Assembly: GCF_034702125.1 (NCBI RefSeq)
Contig: NC_085874.1
Location: 617,001 to 681,000 of the forward strand
Direction: 5' to 3'
Source: Engraulis encrasicolus
Lineage: Eukaryota > Chordata > Actinopteri > Clupeiformes > Engraulidae
Length of the DNA: 64,000 nt
This document shows positions 23,501 to 36,500 of this stretch, one piece after another (within the stretch, counting starts at the first letter, position 1; the number at the start of each line of letters is the position of its first letter). The notes under the pieces were generated by a model. That model saw nothing but the letters and a program-made list of their open reading frames with translations, was not told where the DNA came from and did not search any database. The position numbers and the translations under genes were made by a program.

Positions 23501-26500
23501 ACGCATCCCTCACACTATTATTGCTGTGTCTAGGACCATTGACGTACATCAGAAAGTTTGGGACCCCCGAAGTTTATTGCAAATTGCTCGCGGCGAACGC
23601 ATTATCCAATGAAGGTTGAGCACATTCGAATTTCCCCATGACACAAACTTAAGATTTACAGACTACAACAAACTATGAAGTGCAAGGTCATTGTCGTCAA
23701 AAATGTACATAATCCTTTGAACCCAGACACAATCAAAAATGCCATCAAGTGTGTGAAGTAAACACATGTCCACAGTTCAGTAAGGGGCACAGATCCTAGG
23801 CCACAGTATAAACAGGGCTATTAGAGCTGCATGTGGCTGGCGGTACTCACTGGTGCAGGGCGTTCTCCTTCTGCTGGTACATCTCGGACATTATCTCGAG
23901 CTTCTGCTGCAGGGCCTGGTGCTTAGTCTCAAGGTCAGTCCTCTCGCTGTCCAGCTGTGAGCGCTGGTGCTCCAGTTTCTCAACCTTTTCTGTGGAGGGA
24001 ACAAGGACAGCAGGAGGGACCGTTACCAAAGACTTTTCAAGCAAGACACTACGGTGCATTCCATTATCCAAACTCCCGTCCTTGACTTGCACTTGTGAAT
24101 TCGTGTTTCGCTGATGCCTCGCCTCTGTGGAGAAAATAATATAGTTTCCCTGCTGTCAGCCTAGGCACAACAACTTTTGGGGGGCATTTACCCATTCAAC
24201 ATCCCGATTGCAAAGGAGAAAATTATCTTTGAATTGCACTTGTGCGAGATATTGAATTCAACTTCTATCGATTACGTCTTTCGAGGTCATCACGAGGTCA
24301 CAAGCACATGGGAGAACAAGAGTTTGGATAATGGAATTTACCCTAGTACATGCTTGTTGCCAAGGACGGTTGAGTCAGACTCTTCATGGTTGTTACAAAA
24401 AAACAGTACAATATACAATGCAAAATGTATTTATATAGTGCAGTATCAAAACTATAAAGTTGAATTCAAGCGCTTTCAAAATACACACACATTCCCACAT
24501 TAGCTATGGAGGCTGCCGCACGGCGCCAATTGTACCGGGGTTTACTTGAGAAAGTGCACAAACAGTGCCGTGCATAGCCTGGTGAACCAGCGCCACCCGC
24601 TGGACGGCAAAATGTTTTGTCTACGGGTGGGTCTGGCCTTGCATAATGATTCAATGAAGCCAGAATGCCAAGAATCTGGCAAACCAATTACAACACAAAG
24701 ATGTGTTTTGAATCAAAGTGGGCAGGGTTTTGAGGGAAGGTTGTTCTCATCAACAATCTTCGGATGTATTATGGATCGAGGCCAGACTAAATTAGACATC
24801 CACATTTAGTCTGGTTTATCAGGCTATGCCGTGCATATACTTTCGTCCCCCAACTGATGTTTTACTATTTTGCACATTCGGCACACTTAACATTTTCAGA
24901 TCACCAAACAAATGTAAACATTAAACAAGGATAACCCAAGTAAACATAAAAGGCAGTGTTCCAGTGATTATTTCATTTGTTAAGAGAATAATTCCATAAA
25001 ACCTGCACGAGTCTGTGTGGAAAAAGTAATTGCCCCCCCCTTGTTAAATGAGGAGGTATCTGTGATTAATCATATTATTTTGGACAAGTTATATTGCAAA
25101 GCTACCCAAGTCTGGCTGGAGAATAATGCCATAAAACCTGCATGAGCCTGTGTGGAAAAAGTAATGCATTAAGTAAAAAAGTAATAAGAATGCAGCCCTG
25201 GTTGCAGAGTTGTGCCCTTACCCTCAAGAGTCTGCCTTTGGCCCTCTTCATCAAGCAGCTTGCTCATAAAGCGGTTTCGCTCCTCCTCGATGACAGACAG
25301 GGTGGCTTTGACCTGAACATATAAATATATATTTTTTCCCCTCCAAAATATTAGTTTAAGTCAGTAGATAAAAGAAGGAATCTTGTATCCATATTGATGA
25401 TTGCTGCTTACCCTTGACACATCCACCATTTGCTTAATGCGGGCTCTCAAGGTCTCGCTCTTCTGGGCTGAAATAGTTATCACAGCAACAAGTGCAGAGA
25501 CAACAAACACAACAAATAATTTGTATTTGCCTTATTGTTAAGAAAGGTTAATTTAGGTGCATGCATTGGGAATAGACATCACACTAACACGGTCACACCA
25601 CACGGGGGCGCCACCTGACTTGTGGGTCCTTGAGCCTATAATAGGGGTCAGGGGTCAGATGCAGGTCGGAAGTCACTTGGGACACAGACAGGGAGTGCGT
25701 CTTAAGCCCGATTCGCACGGGATAAATATTACCTATGGACCCCTGGTAATTCGCAATTACCCCTGGACCTCCGTGATTTTTCAGGGCGCATTCGGACGGG
25801 ATAAATAAACGTCTGTTATTTAGTCAATTCACAGACACTACAAGGGAGTTCAGACGGCGCGCCTATGTAAAATTACCCCAGGACGTCTGAGTTTCGCCGA
25901 AATACAGTAGGTAATTTGCGGCGGAATTATTACCTCACAAATCGCAGACATGGCACATTCGCACAGGACTAAGAACTCAGACATTCTCTGTAATTATTCC
26001 GAATTACCGGGGGTCCATAGGTAATTAAAGTCCCGTCCGAATCGGGCTTTAATATGCGACCTTGCCTCCTCCACTTGCGCTTGTCTCCTCGTCCCGCTTC
26101 CTGGCCCCTCCTCCGTGGAGAAACGATAAAGTTTCCCAGCTGTCAGCCTAGCCACAACAACTTTTGAGGGACTGTTTTTCATTCACCATCCCAATTGCAA
26201 ATGAGAAAAAGACTCTACAATCGAGCTTTTGCAAGATATTGAAATATAATGCTGTTGTCAGTGATGTCATCATGATGAGAAGCAAGTGGAGGAGGCAAGT
26301 GGAGGAGGCAAGGTCGCATATTAAAACGCACTCAGGGTGAACAGGTGAGCGGACCAGGCACCTGCTGTTCGCACGCTGGAGCCAGTTGCGTCAGCATTGG
26401 AGCTAGCCTGCGTTCATGGCGTTATAATGGCGCCGTACATGTATGGACTATGACCCGGCGTGGCCGCGTTTTGATGTACTGAACCTTTTTGGGATTTTAT

Positions 26501-29500
26501 ATATTTGCGTGGGGTTTTCCCCCACATCTGTGAACTCTGTCGGGAGAGCTTGGAGGGAGCTCTGGCCTAAGCTTGCCGTCCATGGAGGATGCCCGCTTGT
26601 GTTGGCCCTGGGAACGCAGGTAAGCAGTGCCCCTGACACTCCATCCAGACATTAGCATCTCACATGCCAACTAACAAGTTGTTGCACACATAGCGTTAGG
26701 ATTTTAGACAGGGGCTTCTAAATTCAAAATACTTATTACTAATAATAACAATTGGTGTGATAAGCGTACTTGTATAGCACAATGACTACAATTTGTAGAT
26801 CAAGATGCTTTAAAACACAGAGCGGCATGCATGTGAAACAGTACAGCAGCACAAAAGTCCAGTGGAATTAATGGTCATTTGGCAGTACAGTGGACTTTGG
26901 ACTGGCAAGGAGACCTACCGGCGGCTTGTCCATTGGCCAACGCCTCGTCATCGTCCACCAGAGCCTCAATGGATCTCAGCTCGGCAACGCAACCAGTTAT
27001 TATCTAGAGAATTAGAAGAACAGCGGTCACATCAGTATAACCACCAGCAGTAAGCAGTTGGCCACAGGACAGATTCATTCAGAAAATCAAGCATGTGTGA
27101 CAGGTAAAGGCCAGATGTTAGATAAGTAAGTAAAAAAGTAAACCAATATTTTCAGCTATTTTCTGAGTAACTAAATCTTGGTGTAAGCATTATTACAACT
27201 ACACCCTTACCGTTCCTACATTTGCTAGAAGTCCAGCACCAATACTGATTGCAACTTTACCGCAAATGAGATACTGCACAGAATAACGCGCAAACGCACA
27301 CACAGTGAAAGCATTACGCAGTGGTGGCTGTACACCTCCGCCACTTGGCTCATGCCTGCATTAGCAGTGAGAGTACGCCGTGAGCTCTGCGCTACAAATC
27401 CACTTACTTCAATCTCGCTCTCCCTATGGGCCAGCGCGTCCTCCAGCTCCTTCTTGTTTATTGTGAAGTCTCTGATCTGCTCATTCAAATCCTTGTGTTT
27501 GTCCTCCCATTCCCTCAGTTCGCGTTGAAGCTGACCAAAAGGGGAGGGATAAAGGATTGTTAAGGGGCAGAAATGGAAGGGGAAAAAGTACAGCGGGAGG
27601 AGGAGAGCACAGGGGAAAGACAAAGGCAAAATGGTGGGGGTAAAAGGTCTCATTCTCTGGCCATCAAAGGTCGACTTACCGATGTCTTGGCCTCCTTCAG
27701 TTTGGCGTTCTCCTTGTCGGAGGCCTTCATTTGTGCTTTCAGGGCGTCTTCTCTGAGCTTTCCCTCATCAATCAGAACCTGGACCTGGGTTGCAACACGG
27801 ATGACATTTGCAACTCAGGGCTTGACATTGACATTGACGTTCACTGCGGCTGGTGGTTTTCCCCGAGTCATTAGCCATTCAGCTTTTCTACTAGCTGATA
27901 GGTTATGTTTTTTTTCCCCTTAATATTGTTCATCTGAACTAAGAAGATTGAGTGCTAAAGCATGACGTTCAATGCCAAGAACATGGCTATCCTACATGAA
28001 CATAAACGAGCCAAATAGAAGCTGACGTCACAGATCTTTTTCTTGAACAAAGATGAACAGGGGGCGAACAACAGAATGAAGGCCATTACGAGACGACATC
28101 ATTCCAAATCATAAGCTACCCGCCAAATGACTGAAATTACTACGTAGGTGACAAAATCAAGCCCTGTTTGGAACACAATACATAACATTCAGCACTGTTC
28201 CAGACTTCTATTAACACTGCACAGCTGTTAAGAAGAGGCACAGAGGGAGCAGATGTGATGATGACAAACCTTGTCCACCTCCTTTTGGTAGTTCTGTATT
28301 GTCTGATTGAAGGTTGCCATGGTGCTTTCCGACTTTGAAAGCTGTAATGGTTGAATCAGAGAAGGCAGAACAGTCAGCAAGGTCACACCGAGCTTGAATA
28401 GAGAACCTTCACATAGACTTATGGTATATTACATTTGCCTCACAGCCAAAGTACATGCAGTTGGAGATGTTAAATTCACAAGGCCTACGAATTCTTACAC
28501 TTCAGCCATAGATGAGGTGACCACAACTGTTACAAGCCCCTGCTAGTACTTGTAGTACAGGGATTTGAGCCTGCTACCCTCCATTAAGCCAGGAACACAT
28601 TGAGGCGAAATGAGCACAGTGAAAGCAGGTGAAATTGAGTGTTCCATTCACAACAGTCAGCACTGGCAGTTCAGAGCAGCGAAACAAATCGATTAAAAAA
28701 TTCATGCTGTTGATTTGATCGTCCTCTGTAGGCGAAATTCGCTCCTCATTTGTATACTATTAAACTTAGCTGAATGTGTTTGCTTCGCCCCTGTTCAGGG
28801 CAGTCATGGGTAAGCGGTTAGCGTGTCAGACTTGTAGCACAAAGGTTGCCGGTTCGATTTCCCGAGCCACCAGGTTGGAGTAATTAACCAGTGCTCTCCC
28901 CCATCTTCCTCCATGACTGAGGTACCCTGAGCATGGTACTGTCCTGCCGCACTGCTCGCTTGGTGCGCTATTGGGGGCTGCCCCCTTGCACGGGTAAGGC
29001 ATAAATGCAATTTTATTGTGTGCAGTGTGCAGTGAACACTTGTGTGCTGTGTCATAATGACAAGAGTTGGAGTTTCCCAGTTGGACTTTCACTTTCACTT
29101 TCTTTCACTTTGGACTTTCCCTTACCTTCGCCCCACTTTGCAACCCTCATAGAAATGCATCGCACATGTCACTTCACTTTGCCAAATTCGTATGCATGTG
29201 TCCCAAGCATTAGGTCACACTGCTGTAGCATCCATAGGTGAAGAGGATAGGAGACTTACTGATTCCCTAAGGACAAGGGAGTCCTTGCGGTAAATTTCGC
29301 GGTCCTCCTCAAGCTTCCTGATGGTGTCACTCATCACAATGCGTTCCTCTTCCATCCGCTTTATTGTTTCCTAAAAATTACAGAAAATAATGTGGATGTT
29401 AATGGCCAACAGTCATTGAAAAAAAAATGGCGCAACTATTGTTGTATTGCATCATATCGAATAGTATGTTGCTGTTTTTTACCCCCAGTTGGCTGGCTTT

Positions 29501-30477
29501 AGCTCGCAGCTCCTCATTGGACTCTTTGCAATCCGTCAGCTCGTTGTCTTTTGCCTTCAGCTAAATACAAAATGGTGGCATTTAGAACAAGCCAATGATT
29601 TCCTCAGGGTAAATAGCACTTATTTGAGTGGGGCATATCATACCGCTTTCTGGAGCTCTGCAATTTTTGCTGTACACTGATGATTCAGATCCAGCAGATG
29701 TACAATCCTTGCAGCAATTTGTTTTTCTGTAACTACACAAATAAGATTGGAGCATTTAAATTAGTTTATGTCCAGTTCAGGAAAAAATGCAATGTTAAAG
29801 CACTAACTCAAACAGGTTAAAGGTGTATGCCACTATTTTGGGGCTTAATACAGTTAAAATCGTTGGCTGGGGTTTATAAAGGTGGAAAAGTGTCTTATTT
29901 TTCATGTTAAGCGTTGTCTTGCTTTAAGACCAGTTAAAAGAGGGAATATGTCGCTAAGCTAGTGAAAGTCAATGTATCCATGTAGCATGCTACAATGCTA
30001 CACGGATACATTGACTTTCACTAGCTTAGCAACATATTCCCTCTTTTAACTTGTCTTAAAGCAAGACAACGCTTAACATGAAAAATAAGACATTTTACCA
30101 CCTTTATAAACCCCAGCCAACGATTTTAACTGTATTAAGCCCCAAAATAGTGGCATACCCCTTTAATGCTAATCTTACCTTGATACATTCTGCTTTTTAC
30201 CTGCAAAAGAAATTCAAAAAAGTAAGTTATTAGTGTTTGAAAACAAACAACAATCAACATGCATGAATACCACGTCGGCCAATGTCACATAAGTACTTAA
30301 ATAAAGACAATAATTGCATTACAGCAAGAACAGTCCTCCAAATGAATGTCAGAAAGGTGAGGACTCCCACTGCCATGGTCCAGGCCACAGGCTCCCAGGG
30401 AAGCCCGAAGAAGGTCGGCCCAGGTCTCCATTCCTCCGGCAAGGTGGCAACCAGCTAGACATCGAAGAAAGGGGGGC

Positions 30478-30569
<92 letters not shown>

Positions 30570-33500
30570 GCAAAAACACTTGAGTGGTTGCAGTTGAACT
30601 GATGAAATCAATACGGTCACGTTGTTAATCATGCAAGCACCAATCAGGATGGATAACTGAATGTAACCATCCCCGGATCACCGCTATCTGGTTCCATATG
30701 TTTGCACCTGAAGCGTTCGAGTGACCAGAGTGAAACGCTACAGCTTGCTCAAAGCCCTTTTTTGAACCTTTAGTACTTTTGTCCCCTGCAGCATGCAACT
30801 GGAATGTTGTTCAGGCCACTTAAAACCAGTATGGTGGTGGATTAGCCTCCACTTGAATACTGTACTTCAAAAAGCTACTTTGTGGTCATTCACATTGTCC
30901 AGTAGATGACCCAGAGAGTATAGTGTTGTAACTTCAGCTCATTTTAGTCAAACACATAAGGTTCTCTGTCGTTACACAACGGCCCAAGACGACTATTTCT
31001 AGACAAAAGCAGCTCCGTGTGGTCTCTTTAACTTAGTGCTTGCCTCAGAGACAGATGAGGAAACGGAAGACGATGAGAGTGGCGAAATATTCAGATTCAA
31101 TTTATAACGGACGCCATCACTCAGTCGTCGTTTATATTATTCATATAATCTTATCACATATTCTAGTTGTTTTGTTGCATTTACATTTAATACGCTACAA
31201 GTTGCATGTATTCGGTCTTGAACAGTTAGCTTCCCAACACAACACAACCGGCTGACAGCAGCAGTCTGCTGATTTCACTTAGCAGACTAGCATGTCAACA
31301 TGAAGAAAGCCAACTTGCAAAATGTTGCAATAACCGCTCCATTAGCCAATTTCAGACTGGCACGTTTCATCATCCAGGGTCTAAAAACACATTTACCTCC
31401 TTAAGAGATGTCAAAAACACAGCGTAGAAGGCGGCAACCTCCTCCCGTCCACGTAAAATAGACGCGTTAATTCCCTCCGCAACCATGGCTAACGTTACCC
31501 CTACCCGGTGTGACAAAGCCCGGCTCTTGAGGCCGCTAGCTGGATATCATACGTGAAACACCTTTGACACCACCGAATCGAAAGGTGAACTGCCTTTGAT
31601 TGTGAGTGTCACAGTGAAAAACGGCAAAAACAGTGCCAACTGGTTGCAGAAGCCGCCACCAAGCTACCATTAGCTTGTAAGCTAACAGCGAAACAACAAG
31701 TCGCTTATTAGCTAACAGCTGACTTAATCCTCAGCCAAAACCCACTCAAGGCTAATGAAACACTGGGTTATCACAACCACCGGTTACCGGTCACCGACTA
31801 ACTTGCAGCTACTAACGAAAGGGTCGTTTCTGTCACGCAGCAAGCGCCATGTCCTACAGCTGACAGAGCAGCAACTGGATATGCTCGCTGATGAACTTCG
31901 GCCTATTCGTTGAACACGTCAACATTCGGTAACCTTCTAACCTTTCACGTCACACTAAACGCGACACAAAACTGACCCAATCAACTTCAGAAACAAGAAA
32001 AAAAACATTGGGAATGATGACATAATGCAGAACAGTCCACAGACCTGTATTAACCAGTCCGGCAAAGTCGGCCTGTTATGGTTCACATTGTTCGCAAAAT
32101 TTAAAAAAATAACTGTATAATGCTACTGTTTAGTTTGTGATCTAATGACCTCATGCCATCTGTCAATTTGGCCAAAATACAGTAGCAGAACAGATTTTTC
32201 AATAAAGACTTTTTTAAAAGCAGTGGTAGTAAGACAGCATGAATAGGCCTACATCAGCGTGTTAAGAACATTGAAAACCTTCATTGCAAGTTATTTTCAG
32301 CATGGAAGTATAGCCCATAACATCTACCTACCAGCCTACCAGTCAAAACAGACTCAGGAACTTAACAGTGTCGCCAGATGGAAAATTCTGCATCACTGTA
32401 CCAAAACCTCAGAATTATTCATTTTTGTTTTCCCCTGACTGCGCAAAACTAACTGCGCACAACTAAACCTCTGATTGTTGGAAACCGCTGTCGGTCAAAG
32501 AATTAGCTCACGTGGTTGGCCTTGCCCCTCCTCATATCATCGTGTTTACAAACACTGCGAACCCATGTATACCGGTAGTAATAATACGATGATTATCATA
32601 CATCTGGCAACACTGGATTAATGACCAGGCCTACTGGGCCCGGTCCCAATGAACTAGTATAGCCCCGAGGCCAAGTCAGGTCAGGGGGTGGGACTAGAGG
32701 GCCTAAAGGGGCCAACTTGGCCCCATGGTCACAACCCACAGAGAGCCACAGGCCCCAAGGGGCCAGGCCAGCTTGGCCCCATGCCATGGCCATGACCCAA
32801 ACTGCCCTTCAAACCTTTGCAATAACCATCTACAGTGACAACTCAAACTAGTGATCCTGCACCAGTGGGAACCCTGTCAATTGCACTGGCTTCCTATCCA
32901 GTCACGGATCCAGTTCAAAATTCTCCTCCTCGTCCTACAAGGCCCAGCACAACCTTGCATCCACCTACATCACAAGTCTCCTCACCCCATATAATCTCGC
33001 CCGCACACTACGCTCCACTGACACACTCCTCCTTACCAACCCCTCCACACACCTGCGCACCATGGGCGACAGGGCATTCAGTGTTGTTGGCCCCAAGCTA
33101 TGGAACGCACTCCCGCTGTCAATTCGTCAATGTTCTATGGCACTTTCCGCTTTTAAATCCAAGCTTAAGACACACCTCTTCAGTATATTCCTCACACCAC
33201 TGACATGCACCTCCACTTCCTTTAATTATTACTTTATTATCGTCATTTTATTTTATATGTGTTCTACTTTATTCCTGTATAACTATTTTTATTTTTATTT
33301 TATATTTGGCTGATGACGTGAAGCGAGTGCTTCGTGCTGTGAACCCGAGGAAAGCAACAGGCCCGGATGGTGTACCAGGTAAGGTGCTCAAGGCATGTGC
33401 GGCCCAACTAGCACCAGTCTTCACTGACATTTTCAACCTGTCACTGAAGCAAGCCACCATCCCAGCCTGCTTGAAATCTGCCACCATCATACCTGTTCCA

Positions 33501-36500
33501 AAGAAGTCATCTACTACCACCCTCAATGACTTTCGCCCTGTTGCACTCACTCCAGTCATCACCAAGTGCTTTGAAAAACTGGTGCTGAGACACATAAAAG
33601 CCCGTCTCCCCCCAACCCTAGACCCTCATCAGTTTGCATACCGGGCAAACAGATCCACTGAGGATGCAATAGCCATTGCTCTCCACTCTGCACTGAGTCA
33701 CCTGGAAAGACAAGGAAGCTACGTCAGGATGCTCTTCATCGATTATAGCTCAGCTTTTAACGCCATCATTCCTGACATCCTAATCCCCAAGCTGAGACAT
33801 CTAGGACTTCCATCATCCACATGCTCCTGGATCAAAGACTTCCTTGTTAATCGTCCCCAACAGGTGAAACTAGGTCACCATCTCTCAACCACCCGCACCC
33901 TCAGCACCAGCTCGCCCCAAGGATGTGTGTTGAGCCCACTTCTCTACTCCCTCTACACATTTGACTGTAGCCCCATCCACCCAGAGAACATCATTGTCAA
34001 ATTTGCAGATGACACAACAGTGGTGGGGCTGATAACCGAGGGAAAGGAGGAGGCCTACAGAGATGAGGTCCTGAAACTTGGAGAGTGGTGTGCATCCAAC
34101 AACCTGGCCCTGAACATCTCCAAGACAAAGGAGCTCATCCTGGACTTCCGGCGGAACAAAGATGCTCCTGCCCCCCTGTACATCAATGGAGAACGTGTAG
34201 AGCAAGTGAGCTCATTTAAATTCCTAGGTGTACACATCTCCGCTGATCTCTCCTGGTCGACTAACACCTCGGCTCTGGTAAAAAAGGCCCGCAGCGATTG
34301 CACTTCCTCAGAGTACTCAAGAAAGAACAGTTAGACTCAAGCTTGCTGGTGACCTTTTACCGTTCCACTATAGAGAGCCTGCTGACCTACGCCGTGTCAG
34401 TGTGGCACTCAAGTTGCACTGAGGCTGACAGGAAGAGACTGCAGAGGGTGACCAAAACAGCACAAAAAATCATAGGCTGGCCCCTGTCTCCCATACCCAC
34501 CATCTACAACTCACGCTGCGTAAGTAGAGCCAGGAGTATCATTAAAGATCCCACACATCCTGGCTTTCATCTCTTTACACTGTTGCCCTCTGGCAGGCGC
34601 TACAAGGCATTGCCAGCCAGAACCAATAGGATGAAGAACAGCTTCTTCCCCAGAGCTGTTACAACAATGAACACAAACTTACTGGACAATGTGCATCTAT
34701 AAAGGACTGTGCACTTCGTAGGGAAGCTAAAATCTCGGTATACTTTGTATACTGACAATAAAGGCTTTCTATTCTATTCTATCTATATTTTAATCATTCT
34801 CCTATTTTTAGTTGTATATAGGTTACATGTATAAATTCATTGATGCTTCGTTATTACTTTTTCTGCTGTTATTTCTCCGTTTTAATGTAAAGTGACCTTG
34901 GGTATCTTGAAAGGCGCTTAAAGTTTATTTTTATTATTACTAGCCATACATGTGAAAGTTTGGCTGCATCATAAAGGGTCATATCTGTGGTGTAAAATCT
35001 GGAATTAGAGCTGTCAAAAACCTTCCGAAATGGATCTCTGTTTCTCTGTTTGACTAGAGTGTTTCTGACAGAACTACAGTAAAATAAAACAGCGCTACAG
35101 GGTATTTCTACTGATGAAACTGAGAAATGAGACACACATATTTTCCAAATGCATCACTGTGGTATACGTGAGTATTATTCACATATTACTGTAGTAAATT
35201 CAGTATATGATGGAAAAAACAACTGCACACTGCAGTTACAAGGAATTTACTCACCTCTCCAACAGTCAGGCCAAGATAAAGACGAGCAGCCTTTAACGCC
35301 GTTCGCATTGCAGCGAAAACTGTCGATGAGCCGGCTTCATCCTGAATGGGCTCTTCAGAGAAATCTGGAACACGAGGGTCAATTGAACCTGCAAATGTTT
35401 GCAAAGAGAGAGGGGTGGGGTGGAGGGGGGGAAAATTAACCTCTATGCTCTGAAAAAAATATTTTAAAAATTATCAAGATATCAGTCTCATGTTACCAAC
35501 CTGTAGTTGAATGGTCAGCATCAATACCAAGTCCAACATCCAAAGGGCTCTCCCGAATACGCTGTGGACCTCTCTGGATTTTCTCTTGCTTGTTATGGCT
35601 GGCCTGGCTATCCTTGTTTCGGTGTCCCGCGTCCTCCTCGATGGCCACGTTCGCACTGTGAGGCAAGTCACTACGGTCACTTTGTTCTGAATGGGGCTCC
35701 GACGTGTAGTGATGATGCTCCTGTTCATCGTCGATGGCAACGTCATCGTCTGTTGTGTCGGCTTTGGTCTCTGTTGAGTTATTGGCAGATTCCTCATCAG
35801 CTTCAGGTGACTCTGTCTCTTCTAGGGATAGAAAAACAGGTATATTTAATTCACCTACTTAACCTCTATGCTACAAAAAAAGATATTCAAGATGTTAATG
35901 CATGTCACCAACCTGTAGTTGAATGGTCAGCATCAATACCAAGTCCAACATCTAAAGGGCTCTCCCGAATACGCTGTGGACCGCTCTGTATATCCTCTGG
36001 CTTGTTATGGCTGGCCTGGCTGGCCTTGTTTCTGTGTTCTGCGTCGTCCTCGATGGCCACGTTGGTACTGTGAGGCAAGTCACTATGGTCACTTTGTTCT
36101 GAATGGGGCTCCGACGTGTAGTGATGATGCTCCTGTTCATCGTCGATGGCAACGTCATCGTCTGTTGTGTCGGCTTTGGTCTCCGTTGAGTTATTGGCAG
36201 ATTCCTCATCAGATTCAGGTGACTTGGCCTCTTCTGGAGATAGAAAAACAGGTATATTTAATTCACCTACTTAACCTCTATGCTACAAAAAAAGATATTC
36301 AAGAAGTTAATGCATGTCACCAACCTGTAGTTGAATGGTCAGCATCAATACCAAGTCCAACATCCAAAGGACTCTCCTGAATATGCTGTGGACTTCCCTG
36401 TCTCTCCTCTGGCTCATTGGTGCTGGCCTGGCTGTCCTGGTTTCTGTGTCCCGCATCCTCCTCGATGGCCACGTTGGCACTGTGAGGCAAGTCACTACGG

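Noticed and set aside
28808..28870. Possible tRNA gene with box A and box B
   Set aside because: The acceptor and anticodon stems do not pair and the SINE body follows.
35507..36380. Overlapping plus-strand ORFs of 188 and 153 codons with similar sequence
   Set aside because: They are antisense shadows of the three duplicated mia3 exons; their similarity only reflects the tandem array.
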